From Labyrinthula sp. Ha (Eukaryota; Sar; Bigyra; Labyrinthulida; Labyrinthulaceae), in NCBI GenBank assembly GCA_015227615.1, contig JAALGZ010000002.1, positions 496,001 to 560,000 on the forward strand: DNA of 64,000 nt, written 5' to 3'. This document shows positions 10,801 to 22,008 of this stretch, piece by piece (position 1 is the first letter of the stretch; each line of letters opens with the position of its first letter). Made by a program: the position numbers and the translations under genes. The notes beneath the pieces are model-generated. The model did not search any database, was not told where the DNA came from, and saw only the letters and a list, made by a program, of their open reading frames with translations.

Positions 10801-12907
10801 CTCCCATCAAAAGGTCCAAAGAATATTTTCAAAATCTGATCGGGTTCTTTACAAGAGGGATGGGACAGAGTACCGAGCTGTAGTTGCAGCTGTTCATACC
10901 GAGGATGCATCTAGTTTTCCTTATTATTCAATTCTTATGTCTGAGAACCGAGAAGTCCAAACAACAGGTGATAGGCTTTGGCCTGATGAAGCTTCGTTTG
11001 AAGAAGTGGATCTAGGTATCAAGGATCTTGTCGATCTTAATGAGAGACTGGCTAAAGCTCGCGCAGATAGAGATGTTAAACTTAGCATGAAGCTGATGAA
11101 GCTTATTCCGAAATTCAAGGATAAGCCCCAAGTATCAACACAGGACGAAGACTTGAAAAATCAGAAGAAAGCTCGAGCAGTAGAAAATGATGAGTTCTCA
11201 TCACTGAAGAGAGCTGTTCTGTCCGAGCAAAAGCAGGTGAAGGTTACGACCAAACATGCAGAACCGACAGTGAAGCCAGATGACATTGTTCTCAGAAGTA
11301 TATTTGATAAAGAGGACGAGTTTGTTCCTGCACTGAATCTGGTTAGGCGGTTACTTCCAGATGAAATACTTGATCTGCCAGAGGACATTAAAGCCGAGTT
11401 GTGGTTATTAAGTACTGCACTCATCGCATGCCTGTGCAACAAGAATCTAGTATCTGACCCGAACGTAGTGAAAGAGGTTACGTGCCTGCTTGATAATCTT
11501 TGCTCGTATCCAAGTTTACTGGGAGAGTTTTCTGAAGACCATATTGCTTCTTTTGAACGTGGTCTTAGCTACCTTCTACGAAGGTTTGGTAATGAGCCTC
11601 CATCTATGGCTGTACTGCATCTTCTTGTGTTTCTCTGTAAAGAATTTAACCTTCAGAACAGCTTCAGAGAAGAGATCAGAGGAATATTTGCTCAACAAGA
11701 AAAAGGACTGGTGTCAGTTGTTGAGATAGGCGACTTGATTCCATACTATAATCCCGAAATGTTTCTTGCTAAGATATACAAAATTGGATCTGAGTTCTTT
11801 GAAATCTTTAAGAGCTCAGTCAATATCTCCTTACAAACAAATACTTTCATTCTACTGTTAAATGTAGTTAGATCCTCTTTTGAAAAAAAGCATTTTCTGG
11901 CTCTCTTGGGATTATTGAGAGCAATTTTGACAGTGGAAGATAACCTTACACTGTATCTATTGTCTAGGGTACTGATATTAGAACTGCGAAAAAATTACAA
12001 GCTTGTGTTTGAAGAATCGGACTCTTCAGTTGAGAACGCCTTTTCATTCATAGATATAAGTGAAGAAATACAGAAGTTGCTCTCTTTTTGTTTCGGGCAG
12101 GCACAGTTAGGGCACTCTATTGAGGGATTGTTATCTTTATTGGCGAAATACTCTCTGAATGAAATATCGGAAAAAGACATTTGGCGGTATCTTTTTGAGC
12201 TAGGCGAAGATGAAATGCATATACAGCAGAATCTCACCTTTTTTGTTACGTTCAAAGCTCTGCGCATGTGTCCAACTGAAACCAGAAAAGGGTTTCTAAG
12301 CACACAAAGGATTAGAGAAACCTCTCAAGGGATTACTGAACTTGTTTCCAATTACATGACACCTTACATACTCCAACTCGATTTTTCTGATATAGAAGCT
12401 CTGATTAGGAAGCTGGAAAGCTTATCAGGCTCTGAATCTTTCGTCAAAGTAAGTGCGAATCCAAAGCTCAGAACTGTTCGTTTTCTTTACAATAAGTATG
12501 AAAGCAGCTTAGAACTTGAGCTAAGTATCAAACAGGATTATCCCCTGTCTTCTCTATCCTTAGAGAGTAAAGGGAAGTTAGGAATCAAGCAGGGAAAAGT
12601 GCTAAAACTTGTATTGGAGCTGATGAAAATCTTAAACTCCAACTCAGGAACTTTACTTGACTGTGTGAAGTTTATTCGCCAAAGTATTGATGCTGAGTAC
12701 TTTAACTTGGATCCATGTGTTATTTGTCATTCGGTTGTGTTGGAAGAAAGACGAGAGATTCCTCGTATGAAGTGTAAGACATGCCAAAACAAGTTTCATT
12801 CCCTATGCATCAGTAGATGGTTTAACAAATCTAAGAGCAGGAAGTGTCCACTATGTAAGCAAGATTTTCTTGAACCCAGCGCGGGCACGCATACAGCTAG
12901 AACATGA
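7832..12907 (+). CDS. LTN1: Listerin-type E3 ubiquitin ligase
   Basis: A 1691-residue single-exon protein. Listerin is the RING E3 ligase of the ribosome quality-control complex: it binds 60S subunits carrying stalled nascent chains and ubiquitinates those chains in the cytosol. The start has the listerin N-terminal layout, with a short leader followed by a long alpha-helical HEAT-like solenoid. The C-terminus has a RING domain at about residues 1628-1680 (CVICHSV, CKTCQNKFHSLC, WF, CPLC). The segment at about 951-1050 is unusual: it looks like two Tudor/SH3-like barrels (VGEKVSVLF...; VLYKRDGTEY...YYSILMSENREVQTT) set into the solenoid, which human and yeast listerin lack as far as I know. 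A short nonconserved tail follows the RING. The ATG at 7832 is the first in frame and suits the family. No introns are needed over 5 kb. Confidence 0.9.
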   Translation: MSQGFIGFDNFHSVDSYDSLPKARNISFSPIYNGSNSKVSQYLKSLSKKDVKTKQKSLKSLFNLVEKTELKPKELRDIFIVFGYYFHKILFENDKLCRILALSLFNLFSTKVEKFFKNLAKDYDTAIIYIDYLYFYIEKQQNFSKLVQHLLQELFKDEMFLGEFSAKVKFYISKEAAKKFLHEKTDKINLEERRNRFILLSVKIINTCFNKKLLNSEEERLWVKKFLHDQKQLNAILKLSTCPSVTVKKEMLALINSLICEGSITISPEVYTTVNKMFVQADNLLLKNMLATLIILLTKDSEEYFKHNSFEKSFLPTFFFWFSSASIMSKDKQDKELVKITTLLPHEIFLKNNFISIFLSRVEIVNLDFGICLMMFHFFFSLPEGEIESSTQLLLTQYEVALNQALKENSITTDQLEDISGVQKLVWRTDQGKSWMKPNLTRSRQYNLSFGIYFVASIESLRDAQIKDFLGVFFRAAAIQTEVVPDLVQSVSFVMTKLESACKSIIQEFGDGFLFLLLEESVLTEKTFEFEEDNENILKFSFNNFNEIHGFKIAKIEFLVLLRKKVGLKLKENSAENVAYCLTLIRPFLFLLQSKEVRVKNCFSEVILTLFCGLLKIPLFHGDGENRNDLYRIRDKIVFLIERMKDERVLEKIVEKFIASRIRILSHLFGVEFGTDIETNQEILFWEPMNALRTVKLVLDHADNREGTMLDICSEMVLGHPIQITAKNTALEILFLFKASLASDEKQLSSIEVYSLCSLFIRVHIGEEYIFSSVIKIFMADTAVDLLVNCYVDDPDNINFDQFIMLLKLVCDLREKQLVFEDGLSSIMLSKISDENFAIKVAAEFQGLPVAADGYFYFFLRFLPIFYPKLREYNFHLLCDELLDSNEEALELLKTSIYSSRNSNLYAVFLRYLTGKIKSANSFFEISIIDEASIPTINQPSEVENKLIEHDYKVGEKVSVLFSNQTFPGKILKVEGSALIVEIKGKNIPVSHQKVQRIFSKSDRVLYKRDGTEYRAVVAAVHTEDASSFPYYSILMSENREVQTTGDRLWPDEASFEEVDLGIKDLVDLNERLAKARADRDVKLSMKLMKLIPKFKDKPQVSTQDEDLKNQKKARAVENDEFSSLKRAVLSEQKQVKVTTKHAEPTVKPDDIVLRSIFDKEDEFVPALNLVRRLLPDEILDLPEDIKAELWLLSTALIACLCNKNLVSDPNVVKEVTCLLDNLCSYPSLLGEFSEDHIASFERGLSYLLRRFGNEPPSMAVLHLLVFLCKEFNLQNSFREEIRGIFAQQEKGLVSVVEIGDLIPYYNPEMFLAKIYKIGSEFFEIFKSSVNISLQTNTFILLLNVVRSSFEKKHFLALLGLLRAILTVEDNLTLYLLSRVLILELRKNYKLVFEESDSSVENAFSFIDISEEIQKLLSFCFGQAQLGHSIEGLLSLLAKYSLNEISEKDIWRYLFELGEDEMHIQQNLTFFVTFKALRMCPTETRKGFLSTQRIRETSQGITELVSNYMTPYILQLDFSDIEALIRKLESLSGSESFVKVSANPKLRTVRFLYNKYESSLELELSIKQDYPLSSLSLESKGKLGIKQGKVLKLVLELMKILNSNSGTLLDCVKFIRQSIDAEYFNLDPCVICHSVVLEERREIPRMKCKTCQNKFHSLCISRWFNKSKSRKCPLCKQDFLEPSAGTHTART

Positions 12908-14908
12908 TGAATATATTAATTTCTAGCTCTTGCATTTAAGGGGTGCTTTTGTCAGGTTAAAGTGGGTAGACTTCAACAAGTATCTCGATGGTGCAATGTG
13001 GCCTAGATATTGCCGATCGTCTACATCTGTTGAAATGCTGGGTAGAAACTGTTTGAGTGGTTAACTCTGTGGGGAATCTCCCCTTAGAGGTAGTGGTAGA
13101 CAACGGAAAGTGTAATTTCAGAGGATAGTTACTTCCGCTCTCATCATGTGTAAAGCCTTCTAGTTGTTCTTTGTTACTGCTTGACTTAGTGTTCATGTAA
13201 ACATTTTCAAATACAAAAGCGTTGAATTGTGACTTCTGCCGGCATCTGATATGGAGAAACCACAGTCAAAGACATCGTTGGTCTCATTAAACTTTGGAAC
13301 TGCAGAATATATTCATTGTCAATGAGTTTGACAATGATTTATACGTTGTTGCTAAAAATTACAGCTCACAACCTCATGGGAATTTTATCCTCTCGCTATT
13401 TAGATCTGCAACGTAAGCATCGATTCACCACCCTGGCTTAATTTATGTACTGAGCAGATCGAGAAATTTGGAAGCCTTGCAACACTGGATGTTTTCAAAC
13501 TAAGGACAAGATGTTACCATTATTCCTGCAATTAGCTTTTATTCATTTGTTTCAACATATGCACTAAAAATATATTCACCTCTCTCAATTTGTTTGCCAC
13601 GTGACGCCCCGTCTTTATATTGAGTTCTTGTACTTTTGCTTTGCCTGTACTAGAGTTGCAGGAAAGTTTACATCAATCTAGTAAGGAAGCAAGAAGACAG
13701 CCCTTCATTATTTTATCCCAAGTAAATTTCTTTTACTCTATCTGTGCACTATGTATAATACTCTCCAGGAAAACCTTAAGCTCTTGTATAACTTCCTTTA
13801 ATGCTTTCAGTGCCTAAGTTAATTTCTTTATTTCTCTGCGCAGTTGGTCAAGAATTGATATTTAGGAACATTTTGCACCGAGGCACTGCGTTAACAGAGC
13901 GTTAGGTTCAGGGTGAGCACTACAGACTGATAAATTCCCACTAGTGTTGGATACTGACCTCAGTGTGTAAACTTTTGGATCCATTTTCATTGAAAGCATC
14001 ACTTTAGATACAATATCCAGCTAGAACTCAATTAGATGAAACTTGTTAGCATGTGAAATAACTTCATACAAGAGACGTTTGCAAATATAACCTTTTACTG
14101 TTTGTTTAGTTTTATCTTCTTGAATCAACTCTTGCTGCACTAGATGAATCAGATTCCAAGACTACACACGTTTGAATTCCTTTAAACACAACAGAAAATA
14201 GAGCTGTAATTCAGTTTATCTTATAAGTTTGTATAGGAAAAACATAGTATGAAAGAACATTATTGGGCAGTGTTGATGGTTTTTTTAAACTAGATCAAAG
14301 TATATATTTTTCGTATTCTAATCATGTCTGAGAAGTTTGAGATAACGTAAACATGCCGGGGGGTTGGTTTAGTGGATTCAAGTCCCACATGACGTAAGAA
14401 AGGTCTTTGGGTCAGTTATGTTCTCCTTGTAAGATCGAAGGGTTTCCAACATCCAAGTCGCCCCCTCCCAACAAAAAGGAAGATTACGCATTAAAATGAG
14501 AACAGTGTTAGATAAGTAACTGCCAACATCTGAAATTACTAGAAAAGCAAAATTTCACCATCTTTCATGAGCAATAAAATATCTTCCTGGGAAGTTAATT
14601 CTATTACACCATGAGATCAAGGGCATGCTTGCATGGAAACTGATGTGGGCCATCCCTGGTTGCTCAAGACCTGGTTGAATCAGAAAAACTAGGCTTAGGG
14701 AGAACGATCTTGAATGAATGCACAGCATTTTTCCATTATTGTTGCTATTAATGCACATCCGCAACTATTATTTAAACTCCACACTACTAAGACGGACTCC
14801 CTGAATCTTTTCGACCTAGATTATATTTGTGAACAAAAAATTATGAAATTCTAAAGTCATAAACAATAGGGCTATGAATAAATTAAAGCTTACGTAAGCC
14901 CAGAAAAA
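12908..14908. other. Intergenic, no gene supported
   Basis: 2 kb between LTN1 and the kinase gene. Short open frames occur on both strands but none shows a recognisable motif. A stretch near 14351-14400 imitates a tRNA T-arm without the rest of a tRNA. Confidence 0.6.
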
Positions 14909-16078
14909 TTAAAGTAAAGGCTCTTCATTATTCGTAAGCCTTGATAAGTGAACAAAAGAATCTGTTCCATGACCTTCCATAGATTTTAACTCGAGCTGTC
15001 CACCAAAGTATTTCAAATACAACCTACTAATAGGTAAGCCATACCCTAATCCAGCCAAGGGGTTTTCCCTTCCAAAATCTTCCAATCCATCCAAATTATC
15101 CCCAACAGGTCCAGCAGTTGTAAATAAGTAACTAAATATTGTTTGCAAATGTGACCTTGGAATACCACCACCTAGATCCATGATCTTCAAAGCCACATCC
15201 TCATTCTCTTCTCCATCTGCTACAATAATACGAATCCTCGGTAATTCACCGCCTCTTTGTGAATGAAATTCTGTCACAGCTCTCATTGAGTTCTTCAGCA
15301 ATTCAAATAAAATGTAGTATAAATGCGAAGGAATATAAGAAAAAGTCAAGTCTACTCTTCCAAGCATTTCCACATCCGGAGCTTCTCCATATTGCCTCTC
15401 ACACATATACTTCGCATCTTGGGCAGCTTGAAGTGCAACATCAGCTGCACTAGTCTTGTTACAGATAATTCCAACATAATCAGGGTTTGGATTTGGATCT
15501 TCCATCTGTTTTACAAGTTCCAGATAGTGCCCGATTAACACTCTTATTCCAATTCTTGAAAGAAAGAATCGATCGAGAAACTCATGCAACCCTTCAAGTG
15601 AAGAAAATTCTTCGATGTTGGAAATTTCAGTTTGTTTGTATTCATACAGACCTCTTGCCATTTCGATTAAGGTGTCATTGTGTCTAAGAAAGATTTTTTC
15701 TAGAATTTTTTGGATATTTTTATCATCTTCAAAAACTTCAGGATGCTCTAAGAGTTCTTCACAACTTCTCATGTAATCTTCTTGAACTTTCTTTACTCCT
15801 TTTGTTTTCCCTACTCCATATGGCATATTTTCAAGATCTAGGATTTTATGAGAAAACCTGACTGGCATTTCCCGTCGGAGAAAAGAAGCGATTTGAAGTC
15901 TTGCTAAGTGTCTTATGTCTCGTTGCGAGGAAGAAGAGGCTGCTTTAGCGAACTTTTCATCTGCAATCGATATGCTCTTACCCAACAATCTTCCTTCTCC
16001 AGAGTCTAACAGCGTTTTCATGCTTATTGGGGTCATACTCTTGTTATAGAACTTGGAAAATCTTTGTATCCGAGACAT
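14909..16078 (-). CDS. Mitochondrial PDK/BCKDK-family protein kinase
   Basis: A 389-residue member of the pyruvate/branched-chain 2-oxo-acid dehydrogenase kinase family, which phosphorylates the E1 subunit in the mitochondrial matrix and switches the dehydrogenase off. The ATG at 16078 gives an Arg/Lys/Ser-rich start (MSRIQRFSKFYNKS) fitting a mitochondrial presequence; an upstream in-frame GTG at 16117 is unlikely to be used. The N-terminal four-helix regulatory domain is followed by the GHKL ATPase fold: N-box ELLKNSMRA, G1 DLGGGIPRS, an FSYLFTTA lid, G2 GLGYGLPISRLY and G3 EGHGTDSFVHL. All nucleotide-binding boxes are intact. Sequence alone does not tell me whether the substrate is pyruvate or branched-chain dehydrogenase. 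It is a single exon of usual family length. Confidence 0.88.
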   Translation of the reverse strand: MSRIQRFSKFYNKSMTPISMKTLLDSGEGRLLGKSISIADEKFAKAASSSSQRDIRHLARLQIASFLRREMPVRFSHKILDLENMPYGVGKTKGVKKVQEDYMRSCEELLEHPEVFEDDKNIQKILEKIFLRHNDTLIEMARGLYEYKQTEISNIEEFSSLEGLHEFLDRFFLSRIGIRVLIGHYLELVKQMEDPNPNPDYVGIICNKTSAADVALQAAQDAKYMCERQYGEAPDVEMLGRVDLTFSYIPSHLYYILFELLKNSMRAVTEFHSQRGGELPRIRIIVADGEENEDVALKIMDLGGGIPRSHLQTIFSYLFTTAGPVGDNLDGLEDFGRENPLAGLGYGLPISRLYLKYFGGQLELKSMEGHGTDSFVHLSRLTNNEEPLL

Positions 16079-16117
16079 CTCTATATGTATTCTGATCGTA
16101 AGCTGTGGTAATGTCAC

Positions 16118-19100
16118 ATTAATATCTACTTTAGCTAGGTAAAGCAGGGTTGCGATTTTCTACGAGAATAACCAAATGAGCCACATTGACAGTAGACTCC
16201 TAACCTACATACTGAGCTTGCGGCTTGTTTCTCTCGACTTGACTGCTTGAATCTTCTTCAAAATAATGATATGATATTTATTTTTTATTATCTATGCTTT
16301 TTATCAATTGCGGTCGATGTTTTTCAGCGACCTGCAAGCACCTGTTTTATGAGAACACCTAATTAACCATGTTGAAGTAAATATGATAAGTTTAAACTCA
16401 AAACACTGTCGTCTGTCTGTATGATTCTAGTCGGAGCCTTTTTCTATCATGAGTTGTTAGTCTGACTCAGTGCAAGCTAATCCGAGATGATACACGAAAT
16501 TATGAAGCTGCTCTTATGTTTTTCTTCAAGTAACAGGGTCCTAGTTCGTTATATGATGTTCTTTGGAAATGATTGCTGACTAGAGTTCTATTTTGAGCTA
16601 TGTAAATTTCGTTCGTTTTTTCGTCTGACCAGATGTCGATAAGACAGTGGTTATGCTTTGTGTTTGAATCATTCTGCATATCATTTGTTGATTTCGCGGA
16701 TTTAGGAGACATTTCATTGCTTTCTTTCAGTACTTGAAATTTATATTGGTTTTTACTAACGTACAATTTAAATTACTAGTTGCTCTTATTGGTTTTGCTA
16801 CTTTTTTATAAAGTGAAATTTCGAACTGACTGAAGTGCCATAGAATTCGAATCAGATTGACCATTCACCTGGTCTGCTTAACTTTGAGTTATCCTATCAT
16901 AGGTTGTTTCAAAGCTTCTGCATCCGTTACTATAGAACCTTCTCCTACTGCACAGTTGTGTACAATTGCTGGGCTCGCAGTTTCTACTTATATGAGAATT
17001 TCGTCAGATACCTTGGTAGAGGAAACAGGGAGAAATCAGACCAGTGCTGGCTCTTTTTATGTATGAGCTTGCTAAGTGTTGTGCAAGATTGGGGATGAAC
17101 AGAACCAGTCTAGGTTTTTAGAAACCGAATGCAGTGCATCCTTAATACCACTGCTCTTTCTAGAATTTATGGGTCAGATGCTGCTGGAGAAAAAAAGGTT
17201 AGAATAAGTTGGATTCAATGTATTTATTCTTCTCCTCTAGGTAATTATGGTCTATTTGTGGCTCTTTCGCAAGTTATATGCTTTTTCTTTTTTCACCAAG
17301 TATGATAATCTTGCACAAGGTCCTGTGTACATTAAGAATGAATGTTCTGGATTACATATGAGTTTCTCTTCGAATTTTCTGGGATTGGGTCTAATATAAG
17401 TCTCCCCAAGATTGACTGTGGTACCAAGCAAAACATTAAAATTTTCTGAACTTACTATGTAATTTTCTTATGGCTTTGGAGGAGATCTATGCCCAAACGA
17501 ATTGCTTAATTTATGCGGAGCTTTAAGTTAATTACTTTTCTGAGCATTTTCAAATAAACCATGAATTGTCTGTGTAGACTCGCCAGTTGAAGAAAATTCT
17601 AAATGTATCAATCTAGCATGATAGAATGCTGTCAGACTGAGTTGCGACAATTTAAGAAATTGGTTTTAAATATTTTACTCATATTCCTAAAACCTCATTT
17701 CCTCTTTGAATTTTCATATCTAGTCCCTCTGTCTATCGCCCTTATTTCCGTTAAAGAGGCCAAAATAATTGCCATATAAGCTAACCTCATAGCAAGGCAG
17801 TATAATAAATCTATTTTCATAAAAATTTCAGCACCAATACATGATCTAGGAGAAAAAGAACCAAAGAATATTTTTCTTTAGTTTGCTTACCATAATGAAA
17901 TCCGAAAAAGTTATTTAGCTTGCAATTTTCAGAAGTAAGTGTGCACAGGGAACACACAAACGACTGACGTGGAACCCGAGAGACTTTTGCGTTTGGTTGT
18001 AGCATCTAAACATGTATATTTTCAGCACTTTACGTATGATTAGCATTGGTTCATTTCAAACAAGATGGGAAATGTTCTTTTTCGGTTCATTCAATTTTTG
18101 GAATAGTCCCTTTGGCCTAGACCTATGTTAAAGGGAATTTATTTTGTTTTTTCGCTGTCTTGCAATTTTTACATGTTTGATTTAATTAATTATTGTTCAT
18201 TAGCAAGCTTTTCTTTTTTATAGTACGGGTATCAGATACATTTTTTCATTTTCTTTCCTCATAGGAAGCAAAATGGAAACTTGGCCGAATTTTGAGAAAG
18301 ATTTGCCCAAATTAGTAGTTTTTCCACAATAATTTTCTTTTGTGTTAAAATAACAGTATTAAAATCTCAATTAGTTAATTATTCTCTCAATTGCTTTTTG
18401 AATAAAACTTGCGGAGGGTATACGTAAATTATATGCTGGCAATTGAGATGGTCTTATGAACACAACTTGATTTTCCAGACTAATAATGAAACATCATATA
18501 GGTTAATTTTATCTAGAGAAATAAACCATACTATAGAACCATCTCACTTCCTGTAGTTTCGTAGGGATGTTTCATGCGTTGTTGGGGTCTGATCTATAAC
18601 TCAACCAGAATGAAATAAAAGAGTCTTGTCCTTAGGATCTCATTTTTCTCAGCTGTACTGATTGCTTAGTATGTACATGTTGATAGAATGGATTAAATTA
18701 TTTCCATGCTCCAAGCTTTTTGTAGTTTTAGGCTCTGCATAAAAAATTCTAACATATGACTGATCTAATTTAGCAAGGGCAACATGTGCAATTCGCAGAA
18801 CTCTGTCTACCTTAATAATAAATGCTGAACATAGGCGCCCCTATGGAGTTAAAAAAATTTAATGCTTAAGAGAATAAGGAGTGGAAACAAACACCCATGA
18901 AAGTAAGCACCTTTTGTTTCATACTGATGTTGCACCTCCCTTGGCGATAAGCTCAACTAGACACATGCACGAACCCTCCCGAAATCTTTGTGCAATTCTA
19001 GTTATACTATCATAAACTTATCCTACAGCTATATCATCTCCAAAAAAAATTAGAAAACAAATTCCCCACAGGAACTTCCAAAAAGGTTTGTCAAGAAAAG

Positions 19101-19570
19101 AAGAGCTATGGAAGGAACTGTTGCTACTGGTGACACTAGAACTTCAACTCTGGAAATCTCACTGAAGGTGTTCAATAATAGCTTCTTCCTTGTCTATTCA
19201 TTAACATAGCACTCATTAAACTAGTAAGGTGCTTTTACAAAATGCTCTCAATGATATTTCCAGAGGCTTAAGTTTAAATGAAGGTGTATGAAAGAAAGAG
19301 ATTGAACCCTAAGCTTTCCTGTTCATACCCTGTTCATGCAGATATAGGAAATCGGTGTTCACTGAATAAACCACAATAAAATGGGCTCGAAGTTGAACAC
19401 GGTGTATTCTCCTTCAAATGGAAAATCTCACAATGTTCTTTAATACATGGAAGGAAGTTGATTGGGGACGCTTGCGAGTCTTTAATTCACGTGCCTTTCT
19501 TGATGGAGAATAGGGAAAAGCAAAAATTCATTGCAAAAAAGGGAATAAAATATTGAAATGACGACTCATT
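16118..19570. other. Gene-poor interval
   Basis: 3.4 kb of AT-rich sequence. The only open frames are under 90 codons (for example minus 16500-16766 and minus 17817-18005), with no family I recognise. No tRNA, rRNA or clear transposon signature was seen. Confidence 0.55.
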
Positions 19571-20275
19571 TTATTTAAGAAACTGTGCCAACCATCTAAA
19601 ACCTTCTGCATAACCAGCCTTTTTTACAACACTGCACATGAAAATCTCAATCGGTCTCACGTTTTCGTTTCTTTGGTTTGGGTCAGTGTCTTTTCCAAAT
19701 GTATCGTACAATCCAAGTGCTCCTCTGAGTTCATCCTCTCCAGCTGCACTTGCTACATCAATTTTATTTCCCAAAATAACGAAAGGAACATTTTGAAGCA
19801 TTTCATCTGTCAAGAGGGAATCAAGTTCCTTCTTGCTTTCGGGAAAACGTTCCCTGTCAATAGCATCAACAATGTAAACAACGCCATCTACAGTAGTAAA
19901 ATATTCCTTCCCTGAAAACGTAAAGCAGAAAAATAAGTATACATAATTTTCTTGCTGCCTCGTGTCCCCCAAGATCATGAGTGTTGAATTTCACGTTGCC
20001 AATAACCAGTTCTTCACTATTAGGGTGTAAAGTAGGGGTATGGATAGCCACTCTATCATCTACAAACATGAGGATTTCTTAAAATGTGCGTGTAGCAACA
20101 TCCCAAAATATCTGAATTTACCCTTGAGCATGTGAAGCAGAGTTGTTTTCCCTGCGTTGTCTAAACCGAGAAATAGAATCTAAATATAAGAATAAACAAT
20201 GAAATATACTTTGGCATCCTTATAATGCAATCCAAGATATCCAAGAATGTCCCAAAACCAATCGAACCAGCCCAT
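19571..20275 (-). CDS. SAR1: SAR1 small GTPase of COPII vesicles
   Basis: SAR1 starts COPII coat assembly at ER exit sites. Four exons give 193 residues, the normal family length: 20210-20275, 20122-20179, 19943-20059 and 19571-19911. The introns are 30 nt (20180-20209), 62 nt (20060-20121) and 31 nt (19912-19942), all GT-AG. The spliced protein begins [20 protein letters not shown], typical of the SAR1 membrane-inserting helix. The P-loop reads GLDNAGKTT, split from the N-terminus by intron 1; then come TPTLHP (switch 1), [12 protein letters not shown] (switch 2, the Trp codon split by intron 3) and NKID for guanine recognition. The last exon ends WLAQFLK before TAA. It diverges from the membrane-protein gene at 20424 across 148 bp. 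Confidence 0.95.
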
Positions 20276-20423
20276 TAAAATCTCCTTTGATTTCTTTACT
20301 TTTAGTTTTTCACTGAAGTTCTAAATCGTGTTCTCTTTCGTATCATTTCTACGAGAAATCCCGATATGTGCACTTTGTCCATCTGGCAATATTTTTGGGC
20401 AATTATAAGAAATGTATTGTCAA
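20276..20423. promoter_or_regulatory. Bidirectional promoter, SAR1 / GOST-type gene
   Basis: Only 148 bp separate the two divergent start codons, so both genes must draw their promoters and 5' leaders from this interval. Both products act in the secretory pathway, which makes co-expression plausible. I recognise no specific element here. Confidence 0.5.
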
Positions 20424-21952
20424 ATGAAAAAGAACTTGATTTGGTTAATCTCGTTTTGTGTTCTCATTTGGAAGCCTTCCGAATGTATTACGTCCAATTT
20501 TTTTTGATTTCTTCATAGCAAAGACAGTTAAAGGAAAGTTTAAGCTGGAAGCAGGTGATTTAACGCATGGACCGGAGTATGAGAGTTCATGTTTTACTCT
20601 TTGATTATCTTTCAGTAACGAAGTACAGTTTTGAGATAGGAGAAGGGGTTGTTGAGGGATGGTTCAAGTACGCAGGTAGATTTTAGTTTATTTATTACGT
20701 AGATCCACATACTTGGAGAACATCGCCTGCGCTTTATCTTTTCATGGACGAATCCTGGGAGGCATATCACTCAGCACCTTCGTGCATGGATAAAATCAAG
20801 CACGCTCATGGTTCTATACCTATAGGAAAAGTAACTGCTGGACACGAACAAATATTAAACAAAAAGTTTGAGAAAGCTAAGAATACGCATAATAGGCAGT
20901 TGGCAGATGGCAGGGAAGAGTTTAGTTTTGTTTGGAGTGCTTTTCACGATAAGAGGACTCATGGTTGGTTCCTTGTAGCTGCAGACTGTGCGTTAGAGCA
21001 GTACAATGCCCAAGTAAGTCCAATGGAATATGAAATAAAGCTATTGAATCCTGGAAACACCCATCTTCCTGCGGATGAATACGGATTACCCAAAGTCTAT
21101 CTATTTGCGTTTATTGGGATGTCCATATTCGGGGCAAATTTGTTTCGTCTTTTGTGGAAGCAATACTCAAAAAGCAAGGATGTTCATTTGGTTATAATTT
21201 TATTACTTTCTGCATATTTTTTTCTATTAGTGTCTGTATTGTACGAACTAGTCCATCTTTGGGTGTACAAGGGTGATGGAATAGGTGTATTCTTCTGCGA
21301 TTTTATGTCAGAAGTTTTGGAAGGGATGTCACACACAGTAACTGCATTTGTTCTCATATGTTTGGCTAGTGGCTGGACTCTAATTAGCACCGAGTTTGAT
21401 AAAGCAAGAGGAAATTCGGTTGGCACACTCTTCAGAGACCCGAAAAGACTACTTGAAGGATCAAATGCAGCTATTTTTGGATTAATAGCTTTTGTCATGG
21501 GCACATTTCTCCTTCAAATTATGAACAAAACGAGGGATGATGACTTCACCAAGTTTCATGATTTTGAGACAACACCTGGATTAATTTTGGTTCTCCTGCG
21601 ATTAGTGCTTGGGGTTCTATTTCTTTACTCCCTACATGTTACAATTAAATTTCAAGAGGCACGAGGTGGTGAAAAACTGCTTATGTTTATGAAAAGATTG
21701 CGCTTGTGGGGCGGATTGTGGTTTCTTTCTTTTCCATGTTTGGTTGGCTTTGCTTCCCTATTTCCACACTACTTAAGACATAGAATAGTAAGCACAGGTG
21801 TACTAACACTCCAGGCATCAATTGTTGGCATTTTAGGATACGAGTTTGTTTCTGAATCGAGTACCTATTTCAAGTTATCTGTCTTAGCGGATACAGGAGT
21901 ATTACCCGGTGCTGGTGGTTTCATACAAGCTCCAAAGGCGTCAAAAGCATAA
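20424..21952 (+). CDS. TMEM145/GPR180-like GOST seven-TM protein
   Basis: Four exons (20424-20484, 20519-20554, 20616-20675, 20703-21952) give 468 residues. The introns are 34 nt, about 61 nt and only 27 nt (20676-20702). Intron 2 could instead use a donor nearer its acceptor; the frame is kept either way. Exon 1 encodes a signal peptide (MKKNLIWLISFCVLIW...). A lumenal/extracellular beta-rich domain of about 150 residues includes EGWFKYADPHTW, LFMDESWEAYH and GWFLVAADC, matching the GOLD-type domain of this family. Seven hydrophobic helices follow, between about residues 220 and 440. GOST proteins are thought to function in Golgi trafficking or signalling; the precise role here is unknown. 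It is convergent with the TTLL gene, 56 bp between stops. Confidence 0.85.
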
Positions 21953-22008
21953 TAGAATTAAGCCTTTAGAGTTATGTGTTTTTATATTTACGTTACTGAG
22001 TTTAAACG

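Noticed and set aside
14351-14400. tRNA-like stretch with GGATTCAAGTCCCAC
   Set aside because: Resembles a T-arm but there is no acceptor stem, anticodon arm or proper D-arm spacing.
16500-16766. 88-codon minus-strand open frame with polar composition
   Set aside because: No homologous motif, no splice context and no neighbours suggesting function.
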